Shown: piece by piece, positions 47,626 through 58,993 of the stretch
Layout of the letters: the number at the start of each line of letters is the position of its first letter
How positions within the stretch are numbered: the first letter of the stretch is position 1
Origin: Halicephalobus mephisto
Taxonomy: Eukaryota > Nematoda > Chromadorea > Rhabditida > Panagrolaimidae
Reading direction: 5' to 3'
DNA length: 64,000 nt
NCBI GenBank assembly: GCA_009193035.1
Contig: SWDT01000012.1
Coordinates: 310,001 to 374,000 of the forward strand
Made by a program: the position numbers and the translations under genes
The notes under the pieces: model-generated
Told to the model about the DNA's origin: nothing
The model's database searches: none
What the model saw: only the letters and a program-made list of their open reading frames with translations

Positions 47626-47705
47626 AAAAATTTAAGAAATTTTTAAAATTCGTATTTAAACAATTTCGGAATAACATTTTTTAAAAACATTATAATACTG
47701 TAAGT

Positions 47706-48993
47706 TTATTCATTTCTTGCAGTGTCGTTATCGTAATCCTGAGTTAATCTCTCCAGCACGTTCCATCCGTTTTCTTGCATCTTCAAGATGTAACTTGGGT
47801 CTTCATTCCTGTAGTTGATTCGCACTGTTCTCAACGAATACAACAACGAACAAGTTAGTCTAGCCCTCATCGAGACCAGGATGTAGTCCAAATCTGCGGG
47901 TTCTCTTTTGGTGGAATATCCTTCGATGACGCTTTTCGCGACAGATCGCCAATCGTCCACTTTGGCGTCTACCGTAGTGTAGAGCACAAGAGCTGCAATG
48001 TCGTAGATCAACAAGGATTTATGAATATCTCCGAGGTCCAGTAATCCTGTGATTTTATATTTTCCTTCGGGATATTTCTGCAGAAGGATATTAGTTTCAT
48101 TGAAATCAGAGTGAATTAATCCTTGTTTGAATTTATCTTTTTGGACTAGAATATCCTTCCTCAAATCTCTTAGTCCCCTTTGAATAAGTTGGATTCGTTT
48201 TTCGCCTGTGATGAGACCTTGTTGGCATTGGATTTCGCATTCTATTTCTAGTTGATCCCAGTTCTCCATGGACATAAAAATGTAATGGTCTTCGTAGGCC
48301 TTGTGTTCGAAACTTTGTGTAGCGTTGTGGTATTCTGCCAGAAGAGTTCCGAGAAGAAAATAAACAGAATTACTGTACCCGATTTTCTCAAGCATCAATC
48401 CTGGTAGGAAAGTGAAAAGACGGACTGGTAATTTTACTGAAACTTTAATTCTTTAATATGGAAATATCGTAGAAAATTCTGGAATTTTTAAAGCTTTCAT
48501 GAAAGCTACTAAAGTTTTAAAATCTCGTGATGATTTTTGAGAAATTTTAAAGCGCAATCAAAATCTCGTAATGAAGTATAGTTTTAAGATTACGATTGGA
48601 CTAAATAAGGATGAAAAACTTGCCCTGATCATTCATGTAGACATGCTGCCACAGATTCCCGCCTACAGTAGGAAGGGCTTCGGCTGTTGGGATCCCTGCC
48701 TCCCTCAGGCGTTTCGAGAGTTGGGTTTGGGCATCCAGTAGGTAGGGATTCGCGTTCTCTACTGGATTCGTGAATTTCACGATGAAGATATCCTCCTTCC
48801 TCTTGGCTAGATCCGGATGGACTCTGGAAGCAAACTTGACTTGTTCGATTCTGAAATTCAAGTCGTCGTAGCCCGTGAGGCTGAATATTTCGCAGTCCAC
48901 AATGTCGTAAACATCCTTCAGAATGGTTCTCAGCTTGGGAATGTCGATCACCGGGGTTTGGGTGATCGTGGAAGTGGAGTAATTGGGAGACAT
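47706..48993 (-). CDS. Hydroxylysine-kinase-like APH protein, copy B
   Basis: Exons 48993-48624 and 48436-47706 have lengths identical to copy A (370 and 731 bp; 366 residues) and the same GC donor (CAGG|GCAAGT). All kinase motifs are kept: GYDDLNFRIEQVKF, FIVKFTNPVEN, GLIHSDFNETNILL and GLLDLGDIH. In copy A this last block reads GLLDFGSSH; the metal-binding Asp is kept in both. Exon 1 gives the same amino acids as copy A throughout. In exon 2, residues after the intron and around the middle differ (LIEC against VEFE-type changes), while the C-terminal LIYDIAALVLYTT through YILVSMRARLT is again nearly identical. Both copies look functional. The patchwork suggests gene conversion after duplication. 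Confidence 0.87.
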
Positions 48994-49338
48994 TATTGTA
49001 GGAAATAGAATTATCACGAATGACTGAAATTTATCTGAAAAATGACAGATTACATCTTTCTTTATCCAAATAGTGAATACAGAAAAGTATAAAAAATATC
49101 GATCTATTGATTTTCTTGGTGCAAATTATTCCTTCAAGGCCAGTTTAACTTCCTGGTGTAACGTTTCTGCCCCAGAGTTTTCTGTCCTGAATAGTGTTTA
49201 TTCGAAAGTGAAGAAATACTAATTTAAACATTGTTTACTTATGATAAACATCCAATTACTTCATTAAATATATTTTTCGTTATTATTAGATATGATTTAA
49301 AAACTTATCCTGTATTCAAAACATTACCGCGTGACTTT

Positions 49339-49839
49339 CTTACAGGGGAAGTAGACGTAGTCGAAGCTTTGGTTTGAAATGAGTTATATATTATTTTGTA
49401 GTTCTTAAAATACTGGTTCAGCATCTGTATTCCATTTCTGTCAAACGATCTTCTAAAGCGAAATCATCACGAAAATTTCGAAATTTAGGATTGAGTTTTC
49501 TTGCATTTCTGATTATTTTTTCAAAAAACAATGAAGTAGTTATAATTAGTACAAAAAATACATCTAATTGCAAAAAAATTATTAAAATTGGTTAAATTAA
49601 AGTGGAAAACGAACGTTCCCAAAATGGAGTCGCCGAATTTCAACAAAAGGCGAGGGGGTAATCTTGTGTTTCCCCAACTTTTGATATATGAGAATTTACA
49701 TATTTATCTCATTTTCTCATTCTACAAAAGCGTTTAGCAGAAATTGAATACAGATTCTGAATGAGTATTTGAAGAGCTACAAAATGACATATAACTCATT
49801 TCAAACGGTCAATTCGACTATGTCCACTTCCCTTGTTAG
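49339..49839. mobile_element. Foldback element, copy 2
   Basis: The left arm starts CTTACAGGGGAAGT and includes GAAATGAGTTATAT and ATTCCATTTCTG; the right arm carries their complements and ends in CCCTTGTTAG. Arms are about 115 bases with ~80% complementarity. TTT flanks both ends, a possible 3 bp target duplication. It contains no transposase gene. Confidence 0.85.
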
Positions 49840-49979
49840 TTTAATATGGCATTGTAAGCAAACGCTCAGTGATTCGGAACTTGTATTCTATGCCGAACTT
49901 GGATAATTAATCGAAAAGATTTACAGAAACCCGATATAAATGATGAAGAACAATTACAACCGATGTACGTAAAAAAGTA

Positions 49980-50210
49980 CATGGTATATAATGCATCGAT
50001 ATATTAAAACAATTCTAATGTATTGGATACATTGTATTCAATGAATTTATATATGAAGTTGATACTGATGCATTGTATATGATGTATTAATACATTAAAA
50101 CGGTTTTGATGCATTAGATACATTATATTCAATGAATCTATATATTAAGTTGATACCGATGCATTGTATCGATATGTTAAATATAATATATCTAGTACAT
50201 TAGAGTTGTT
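49980..50210. repeat. ~92 bp tandem repeat rich in ATGCATTG and ATACATT
   Basis: TGGATACATTGTATTCAATG (near 50023) recurs about 92 bases later as TAGATACATTATATTCAATG, with TATATAAAGTTGATAC-like and GATGCATTGTAT blocks following each time. About 2.3 units are recognisable. Inverted words make it palindromic. Confidence 0.7.
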
Positions 50211-50874
50211 TTAATGTACTTATTTGTGTGTAGAATAAGTTTTGATTGGAACTATTTCGCTAGTTTTCTGGATTAGACATGCTATCGCAATTTCGATCAC
50301 TAAGTTTTCACAGACATCCACATACTGCCGTTGTAGATCTGCTGTTATTTAATCGTATATATCCATCAGTAGAAAGATTGATATTTCAAAACTTTGTTAA
50401 TTTCGTAATAATATGGAATTAGAGCATCTAATCATCTATAAAAATTAAAATAAAATCCTAAAATGTACGAAAGCTTTATTTCCAGTGAAATAAAACTTAT
50501 CCAAGAGCTGCTGAGAAACTATACGCTTGTCATTAGAGAGAACAACATCGAAGTTAACATTATGTCGGGGTATGGAACTAAAATCGTTGGTATGGGACAA
50601 AAGTATCCGATTTTGGGACAGAGACGTCTGGGATAGAGACGTCATATAACTGTTTTCATCTATTCAGTGATTATATTGAGACTTTGCTTTTATGATTAGC
50701 GAAGATGGACTTGATAAGAAGTTCCTTTAATAGTCAGATATCAGTAACTATTGGGAGACAGAGTAGCGGGAAATTTCTGGGAATACCATTCAAGAGCTTG
50801 ATTAGCTCTATTTTCCCATATGCTATCCAAGTTTGCTCCCGGAACGATTTTCGGAATAATTGAAAATTCTCTTG

Positions 50875-51425
50875 GTAGAAATCCTGGATAGTGTCTAAGA
50901 AATTCCTATTTTTAAATTTTACAGATACTATCCAGCTTTACTATCGATGCTGTTCTTTGATTGCAATTAACCACTCCACTAGTAATGCTGGATAGTGTCT
51001 GTGATTTCTACTTCTCTATTTCCTCGGTCACTATCTACAATTGGCATTAACACAACTTTCTCATTGCTCCAAAGCCATAGTGGTGATCTTGAATATTGTC
51101 TAATTTTACTTTTCTCAGTTACTATCTAGAGTACTACAAGTGTAGTTTTTTCATTACTTCAAAAAACATGATCCACATCCAAGAAGTTTTCATTGTCGGG
51201 TTTTTGAACATTATCTCCGTTGTTTTTGAACCGGTTTTTTATCTTAAAAAGTAATTCCAGTAATGACTCGAAATAGCATTTAGTAGACAACCATCTATCC
51301 TCCTCTGCAGATACTATATAAAGTCGAAATTAAAAGGATTTTCAGGATATTTAAAAAATCAGCTTCAGCATTAATTTTGGATAGTGTCCAGAAATTCAAA
51401 AAAGCTTTTATCGGTTACTATCCAA
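50875..51425. repeat. GGATAGTGTC hairpin repeats, intergenic array
   Basis: CCTGGATAGTGTCTAAG, GCTGGATAGTGTCTG and TTGGATAGTGTCC occur along 550 bp, each followed within ~50 bases by a complementary TACTATCC- or CACTATC-type word. This is the largest of the four arrays and the only one outside an intron. Confidence 0.8.
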
Positions 51426-51778
51426 TTATTTTCGAAAGGTTTTTTTCTTCAACTTTTTTCTGAATTTCCAGTTTTCTATACAGTATTCGGACTAAATTAC
51501 AACACATGACTTTCTTTTCAAGGAATGTACATTTAGTAAAAAAAAGTAAAAAATTATTTTTCACATCGAGTTTCAAAAAAAAACTTTTCGTTCAACAAAG
51601 TGACATGCGTTTTCATCATCAATTAATCTTCAATATAAATTACCTCCTTTCTACAAAATGAAAGCACAAACTTCAGCATCAATTTCTCATCCTTTTACTT
51701 TCATACTGTAATTCGCAAAAAATAAAAAATAGGAAATTCGAATCTGGGACTAACAATAAATAACGGAGATAACTAGTG

Positions 51779-54700
51779 TCATTGACCGTATCTGTGTCGG
51801 ATCTGGCAGCGGAATGGATAAGGTTGAAGAGCGAATCCGAATCGTTTATCCATCGAAGGCAGGTTCTTGCCTTCTTCAGGGAGAAACTGAAACGAAAAAC
51901 GTCAGAAAAATGATAAATTATTTATTATTAGTCTTAATCTTGTCACAAATCTGATCAGCAGATGAGACAAATCATGTCTCCGTTTTGATTTTACTTAGAG
52001 TTGATTCGAGATCATGTCCAAAAGTACTTTTGAAAAGAAACTTCTTTATTCGGAAGTTCTTTAATGATTTTTGATTTTTTTAACATTAAAGCTTTGTTTA
52101 AAATCCAGTTTTTTCTCTTGATTTTTATATCTTCAGAATCCTCAGAACCTCTTCTGTATTTTTGTATGTTTTTATATAAGAAATATTTAAAAAATAACTT
52201 AATTTTGATCAAAATTTAAAACTTTTTAAATATTAAATTTTTTTAAAAATCTTTTTTTGTTTATTTTTATATAATCCAAATCTTATGAGATTTTTCTGTA
52301 TTTTTGTATGTTTTTATATAAGAAATGTTTAAAAAATAATTTCGATCGAAATTTAAAACTTTTTAAACATTAAATTTTTTAAAAATCTTTTTTTCTGTTT
52401 ATTTTTATATTTTTAATATCTTCAGAAGTTTTTCTATAATTTTAGATATATATTAACATAAAAATCACCAAAAAAAAGGATTTTAAGTAAATTTTAAAAA
52501 ATGAAAATAAAATTTTGAAGTGACTTGAATTTTTTTACTTTTTAAAAATAATCTAAATTGTAAATTTTTAAACTTAAAACTTGCCTCGAATTGATTGAAT
52601 AAGTTAGATATTAGCAAGAACAGCTCCATCCTTGCCAATCCTTCTCCCATGCACTGTCTTTTCCCGATCGAAAATGGAATGTGTTCTTCGATTTTTTTCA
52701 AATTTCCTTGTTCATCGAGGAATCGCTCTGGTTTGAAGCTATACGGGTCCGGGAAAATCTGAAACATGGAATATTCACGTAGTCTCGTGATCGGTGGCCG
52801 AGAAATCCAGTTCTTTCAATTAATAGAAAAATGTCAATTATAATTACTCAAGAAACAGAATTAAACTTCCGTTCGAGACTTTTTCCAACAAGTTTTTTTT
52901 TACTTTTTGTTCCGGTCCAAATTTGGAAGTAATTTGATTTCTTTTCGCTATTTTTCTACAGATATACAAGTACCTGAATTTTTACTTATTCCAAAAAATA
53001 ACGTCAATTCAAATTAAAACAAAAATCTTATTTCATAGATCTCAAACGAAAATTTTTCCAGTTTTAAAAATTTTTTAAATCCGAAGAATTTTTAGAACTT
53101 CATTAAATTCTAAAAGATTCGTGTCAGGATCACTTTGTAGAAAATTACAAATTAGTAGTATTATTTTTGAAATAATATCTGGAATTTAGAATTTTCGAAA
53201 ATTCTAAAAAATCAAAAAATTCATATTGGGATTATTTTGTAAACTTTTTTTTCTAATTTGTAAAATAATTTGATTTTTAGTTACTACTAAAAGTTGAAAC
53301 TTTTTAAAACTTTTCTAAAAAATCAAAAAAATTGACACCAAAACTCACGAGGGAAGTGCATTTATTCGAAGCGGCGTTTTAAAACGAGTTATAGCTGGTT
53401 TTGTAGGTTATCAGATATATATTCAGAATCCGTGTTTAATTTTTGCTGAGCGCTTTTATAGAATAAGGAAATAAAATATATGAAATTTCATATATCGAAA
53501 ATTGGGAAAACGTAAGTATTTTCTTACCTGCTAGTTGAGGTTCGATGGTTCAATTTTGGAAATATTCGTTTTTTTAAATTTAGTCAATTTTAATCATTCT
53601 TTTCGTAATTAAGCATATTTTTCTCGTTGATTACAACTGCTTAATTATTTTTCGGAAATGTAATCAAAAATGGAAAAAAACAATTTTAAATTTAGTGATT
53701 TTCCAAATTATCTCGTTTCAGAAGATCCCTCAGCAGAAATAAAGTACATAGTTGGAATCTGCATTTTAAGCGCTTCAAAGTGATATATAACTGACTTCAG
53801 AAGGCCACTTCGAGTAAGTGGACTTCCCTTGTAAGTTGTAAAAAATTTGATTTTTAATTTTCCGAATAGTGCAATGGTCCAAAGTCTGAATTTTTTCTAA
53901 TCAATGACTTACTTCCTCATCATACAGTACACATCCTATTTGCGGGATCACACTGGATCCCTTGGGGATGAAATGTCCGTTTATTGTAGTGTCTTTTGTA
54001 GTCTTCCTAATGAGATTGATTGGAAGAAGGTTGGCCATGCGTTGGGTCTCCTAAAAGTGTCATTTTCACAATTTGATTCGATTATGTTTCCGATCTCGTC
54101 ATTTTGTTCTCAATCTGATTTCTGACGTCAGCAACTCTCAAGTCAATGAATAAAACGTCTATGACCCCAACTTAATTGTTTGAAATCGGAAACTTACTGA
54201 AATGAAAGCATTAAGATACGGTAGATGGTTCTTGTCGTCGACAGTGATCAATCGGTCGGAATCTATGATCTGTTCCAGCTCCTTTTTGACGAGATATTGG
54301 GCCCTCGGATGCCGGATGTAATACAGTATCGCGAAAGCTACGGTATTTGTGGTCGTCTCAAGACCGGCAGTCCAAAGATCCAGACACATGTTTCGGAGCT
54401 GATTCAAGCTAAAACTATGAAGAGCTTCGTCCTGACCTCCGCGTCGGTGCATTTCTTTCAAAAAAGCTTCGCAAAAATCAGAAGGATCTTCGTCAGCGTC
54501 TTCAAAGTTTATTTTTTTTCTGTGTTCGTCAATTTGCTTCTGGAAAACGGCATAAAGTTGGTTCATGTTGCTGAGGAGCTTCTCCAGACGTGATTTGAAA
54601 ACAGGCAGTTTCCCCAAGGTCAACGGTTGGGTCATAGCGATTGTTGTCAGAGGTTCCATCACGAAACGCATGTGATTTGTCAGACAGGTCTTGAGCTCAG

Positions 54701-55751
54701 TAAATTCTTGAATTTTATCCTAAATAATTAAATTATAAACTCAGACAACAAAAGAATCAAGAACAATTAGTAAATGATGCATAAAAGTTTAAAGAATTGC
54801 GTATTATTTAAAATTATAATTGAAATTGATTTCCGGAGAAAACCGTTTTAGTAATAATCCTGGATAGTGTCTGTGAAATCCAGAAATTGTGATTTTTCGT
54901 ACACTATCCGTCATTATTACAGGAGTTTGATTTTAAAAACCATTCTAGTAATGATCTTGAATAGTGTCTATGAAATCCAGAAATTGTGATTTTTCGTACA
55001 CTATCCGCAATTACTACTGAAGCTGATTTTTGAAAAAAAACCGTTTCAGTAGTCATTTTATTGTCTATGGAATTTTAAAGTTGTGATTCTTTAGACGTCA
55101 TCCGAATTTTTCTTCTTTACAAAAATATCGAGTAGTGTCTACTTTCTGATTTTTCGAACACTATCATATTTCTTTTGAAAAACCCACCCCTTCGTATCTG
55201 TATCCAAACAGTAAGGAATTAATGATGGATCCCACGGCTCTGTCGATGTCATACTGTATGTTGTGAGCTTCTAAATCTTCTGCGTTTTTCAAAGACTCAA
55301 TCAAGTAGGCGACTTCATCCAAAATTTTCTGCTGCATCAGGTTCTTCCCCATCCCGAAATCTCTAAAGGTATGAAGCATGAATCTTTTCTGTTCCCTCCA
55401 GAGCCAGCCAGAAGTCTCAACAACACCGTAATGACCACCTCTGACAAGTTTAATCAAGTCATCCAAAGTCGATCTTCCAGAATACGTCTCTCCGTCTTCA
55501 AACATAGTTTCCTTGATCGTTTTGTAATCCGCAACACAGATAGAAGGATTATTGCCGAACCAAAAAGTAAAAACAGGACCGTATTTCTTCCTCCATTTCA
55601 TCATCGGCTCATACCCTGGGGGGTTCATGGCCAGAGCTAGTGTATTTCCCAAGACAGGCAATGGCATAGGTCCTGGAGGGAAATTTCTTCTTTTCCAATA
55701 AACATGTTCGAAAATAAAAACAAAAATTAAAATCAAAATAATGTAAATCAT
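51779..55751 (-). CDS. Cytochrome P450, CYP2-clan (CYP33/35-like)
   Basis: Five exons (55751-55188, 54719-54198, 54050-53913, 52758-52585, 51886-51779) encode 501 residues. An N-terminal anchor (MIYIILILIFVFIFEHVYW) is followed by the proline hinge FPPGPMPLPVLGNT. Conserved parts are the helix C WLWREQKRF, the I-helix AGLETTTNT, the K-helix ETQR, the PERF segment and the haem-binding FSIGKRQCMGEGLAR, with the axial Cys. The last exon, FLPEEGKNLPSMDKRFGF, ends in CQIRHRYGQ. The I-helix and ETQR resemble nematode CYP33 and CYP35 families, which oxidise xenobiotics and fatty acids in the ER. The last intron uses a GC donor (GAG|GCAAGT). Introns 1 and 3 are full of repeats, including a foldback element. 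Confidence 0.93.
52841..53108. repeat. Duplicated segment, empty-site copy
   Basis: Lies in intron 3 of the P450 gene and is the counterpart of 47270-47625. It lacks the 81 bp insertion and shows one TA at the site. Confidence 0.85.
53344..53835. mobile_element. Foldback element, copy 3
   Basis: The left arm begins CTCACGAGGGAAGTGC and contains AAAACGAGTTATAG and ATATTCAGAATC; the right arm contains matching complements (GGAATCTGCATTTTAAGCGC, GATATATAACTGAC) and ends TTCCCTTGTAAG. It is in P450 intron 3 in the same class as copies 1 and 2 but the most diverged. The left 'CACG' differs from the CTTACA seen elsewhere. No coding sequence lies inside. Confidence 0.8.
54843..55170. repeat. GGATAGTGTC hairpin repeats in P450 intron 1
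   Basis: Two near-identical ~112 bp units carry TAGTAATAATCCTGGATAGT (then GTC) with an inverted partner ACACTATCCGTCATTATTAC after a short loop; the second unit has two or three changes. Degenerate units follow up to 55170. Each unit folds into a hairpin with arms of roughly 25 bases. Confidence 0.85.
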
Positions 55752-56406
55752 GATATCAATTGATGTAGGCTTGTTTTCTATTTTCCTTTAAATAGTGATA
55801 AACCAATATTTCATTGAATTCGATGTCTAAAAAGAGGAGGAGTTTCTTGCAAAACTACCCAATTATATTCAAGAATATTTTTTGTAATTAATCAAAATTG
55901 AACATCTAGTTCGTCGTCTTATTTGCTCTACTTCAAAAGGGTCATTTCAATTTTTTTCAGAATTCATTTTTAATACTTATCAAATAGAAATTACCGAAAA
56001 TAAAAAATCAAAAGAAGAATATCGTCCACCTATTGCCAGAGGGGAGTTGTCTCATAAAGTCTATCAAATCATCACATGTTCAGCCATAAAACACAAAAAT
56101 CAAAAAAGTTTAAAAAATACTAAAAAATTTTTAAATTAAAAAATAATTAAATATTTTTCATTTTTAAATAATTATTTAATTTGCAACTTAATTAAAATTT
56201 AAAAACAGAAATTCTCACGTTTCCAAAAAAATTTAATTTTTTTGATTTTCGATCAAGGCCATTTTTCAGTATTTTTTAATTCAACGAATTAAGTTCCATT
56301 TACCGTTTCTCTTTACACATCCATGTTATCAATTTGGTGTCACTATATGTAAATGTCAAAGTGTTGATAAAAATAAAATTTTACTTAAATGACAAAAAAT
56401 AAAGAT
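55752..56406. other. Intergenic DNA
   Basis: AT-rich spacer between the P450 start and the 3' end of glycyl-tRNA synthetase. No gene or RNA was recognised. Confidence 0.55.
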
Positions 56407-58581
56407 TTACTTATCATCTGGCTTGGCTTCAAATTTCGGGAATTTCTTCGTAACGTTTTCCCAAGTCAAAGAACCACGAGCAAGTTCAGCAATCGTCTCA
56501 GCAACTTCAGAAACCTATAAATTTCCAATTCCCTTAAATACTCACGTTACAAATGAACAAACCTTCAGACGAACTTGCAACATAGAAGGCAAGTCACGGA
56601 GAGTTACAGTATGTGGTTCTTGAATCGATTCAAAATCGACAGTAATCGCAAATGGGATACCAAGTTCATCAGTACGAGCATAACGTTTACCAATGGATAA
56701 TCCACTATCATCAACACGATGACTAAGTTGACTCTTACTCAACGACTCACGAACAATGTTAACAATCGGATCCAATTCTTTAGTTTGAGAAATCGGCAAA
56801 ATAACACACTTGTATGGAGCAACCAATGGTTTAAGCTCAAAGTACTAAAAAACCCATCATTGTAATTATCAATTTTAAAAAACTTACTGTTCGTTGTTCA
56901 TCATTTTCACGCTGACGAAAAGAATGCTCTAAAACTCCATAAAGAATTCTTCCAATACCAAATGACGGTTCAATAACAGATGGAACCAGTTCTTCAACAT
57001 GCAGTGTTTTTTCTTGCTCTTTTACGGAAATCATTTCTTTCGTCAAGGTGAATGATTTGCCATTAGCTTCTACAGTATACGACCCATTTGTTTTCAATGA
57101 TTCTTCTAAATCTTTAACACCATCACCTTCCAAATCATCAATAATACTTTTGATCTAAAAATCCGCAAAAAAATTTAAAATATTTAAAAAATAAAACTCA
57201 CTAATTTACCATCAGATTTAAATTGTTTTCCAATAACTGCCATATTCAAAGAAGGAACCATTTGTGTAACTTTTTTAGGTTCAGGAAGAGGTTTACTTGC
57301 AATTAATTTAACTTTTGTAGCTTTGGCATGCTGTTGCAAATCATAACAAGAACGATCAGCATGTCCAACACATTCAATCCACCCATACGACATCAGAATC
57401 TCAGCATCCCAACAATCTTGAGCATAATGAGCCATTTCATTACTCATATGTTGTCGAAAACGAAGTCTAGCTGGATCAACACCAATAGAAACCAAAAACA
57501 AATATGTTCTTCCCATATAATAACCGAGAGTTTCGTTATTAATAATTCCTTGTTTAATTGCATCGCCAATTTTCATCATTTTCGAAGCTTTTCCATCCAT
57601 TTGGTCACAAGCACAATATAGATTCACTTCCATGTCAGCAATTTTGGAAAACTTTGCATGACTCTTGTCAGAAGGATCGACAAAGTGTTCGATTTCACAC
57701 ATGGTAAATTCACGAACTCGAATGAGGCCTTGACGTGGGGAAATTTCATTTCTAAAGCCTGTTCCGATCTGAGCAGCAGCAAATGGCAACTTATTTTGGT
57801 TAAATTCATACAATCTCTTAAAGTTGATGAAAATGCCTTGGGCAGTTTCTGGACGCAGAAAAGCCTTAACATCAGCAGTAGGACCAATTTGAGAAGGAAA
57901 CATCAGATTGAAAGTAACTGGTTCCGTTACATCATTTCCTGTAATTGGAGACTTGAAGTTGAATTTCCTGATGACTTTTTCCATGTCTTCGTTGTTGAAT
58001 CCATCAAGTTTGATCAAAATGTCGTCCAACTCTTCCTTAACGTTATCAGGAGTCTTCTTGTCTTTCAACAAAGCTTCTGCATGATTTTTGATCAAGTGAT
58101 CAGCACGGAAACATTCTCCAGTTTTGACGTCCTTAACCATCCAATCCACAAATCGCTCTACATGGCCGGAGGCCTTCAGGACAGGTTCTGGAGTCAGAGA
58201 AGAGCATTCAACTTCGAGCATGGCTTCTTCAAGAATAAAGTGCTTTCTCCAAACATCGATAATGTTGGACTTCAAGGCACATCCCATAGGGCCATAATCA
58301 TACAATCCAGAGACACCGCCATAAATTGCAAAGGATTGGTCATAGAAGAATCTTCTTTTCAACAAGTCTTCCATCTTGTAGCGATCAAAGAAGGCTTCTT
58401 TCGGAGCCAAGGAAAGTTCAGTTTCCTCAAGTTTTCTTTTGTGAGCCTTGAGTTCAGCAATAGCTCTGTCGACGTCATTCTTCGGAGCTCCATCAAGCTT
58501 CAATTGACGAACAAGGTCACCAGCGGCTTTGACAGCAGCACGAAGGGGTTCCAATTGGGATTCAATTTCCGGAGAAGCCAT
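56407..58581 (-). CDS. gars-1: Glycyl-tRNA synthetase
   Basis: Four exons (58581-57202, 57154-56888, 56844-56563, 56514-56407) encode 678 residues from the ATG at 58581. An N-terminal WHEP-type helix ([20 protein letters not shown]) precedes the class II core: motif 1 around [16 protein letters not shown], motif 2 in [17 protein letters not shown], and motif 3 in [11 protein letters not shown]. Glycine-recognition blocks include [13 protein letters not shown] MCEIEHFV and RPETAQGIF. The C-terminal anticodon-binding domain has [12 protein letters not shown] and [20 protein letters not shown]. The enzyme charges tRNA-Gly in cytosol and usually also in mitochondria. In-frame coding sequence continues 24 codons upstream to a splice acceptor at 58654, so a longer, mitochondrial isoform probably exists. 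Confidence 0.95.
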
Positions 58582-58993
58582 GATTTTGAGGTAATCTGAT
58601 GCTCGATGTTTAACCTTCTTGGTAAATTTCTGAGCAATACGTTCTTTTTTTGTCTGAAGATAAAATATTAATCAAAATTTAGAACAAACACAAACTTGAA
58701 GTTGCTCTTTTGCGTGATAAACAAGACTGGAATGTAGCTGTCTTCTACAGAAGCTCAGGCAAGCTGATATCATACACCAAGTTTCTGGAAATGGAAGGTC
58801 AGATATGCAAATTTAAATACAACACGGGGAATTCATCGCTATTTTATATTCTTACACGACGGTCAGGACACGGACGTTGCGCAGTAATCTGGAGCTGGAT
58901 GGCAGAAAAGAAGGATTCAATGACAAAGAGGAAAAGGAAAATTCGCAAGAGATAAGTAAATAAACACGGAACAAGGATAAATACAAGTTTCAG

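Larger units (their letters stand above)
45814..47705. other. Intergenic region between tandem kinase copies
   Basis: AT-rich spacer holding the segment duplicated at 52.84-53.11 kb (47270-47625) and an 81 bp element within it. The first ~80 bp after 45813 match the corresponding flank of copy B. No gene is supported. Confidence 0.5.
48994..51778. other. Repeat-rich intergenic region
   Basis: Contains a foldback element (49339-49839), a ~92 bp tandem repeat (49980-50210) and GGATAGTG hairpin repeats (50875-51425). The frame at 50445-50645 (-) is short with repeats of SLSQ and no homology. No coding gene is supported. Confidence 0.5.

Noticed and set aside
50445..50645. Minus-strand frame with SLSQ repeats
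   Set aside because: 66 codons, no signal or domain, created by a small GACGTCTC repeat.
57658..58599. 313-codon plus-strand frame
   Set aside because: Antisense shadow of the glycyl-tRNA synthetase exon.
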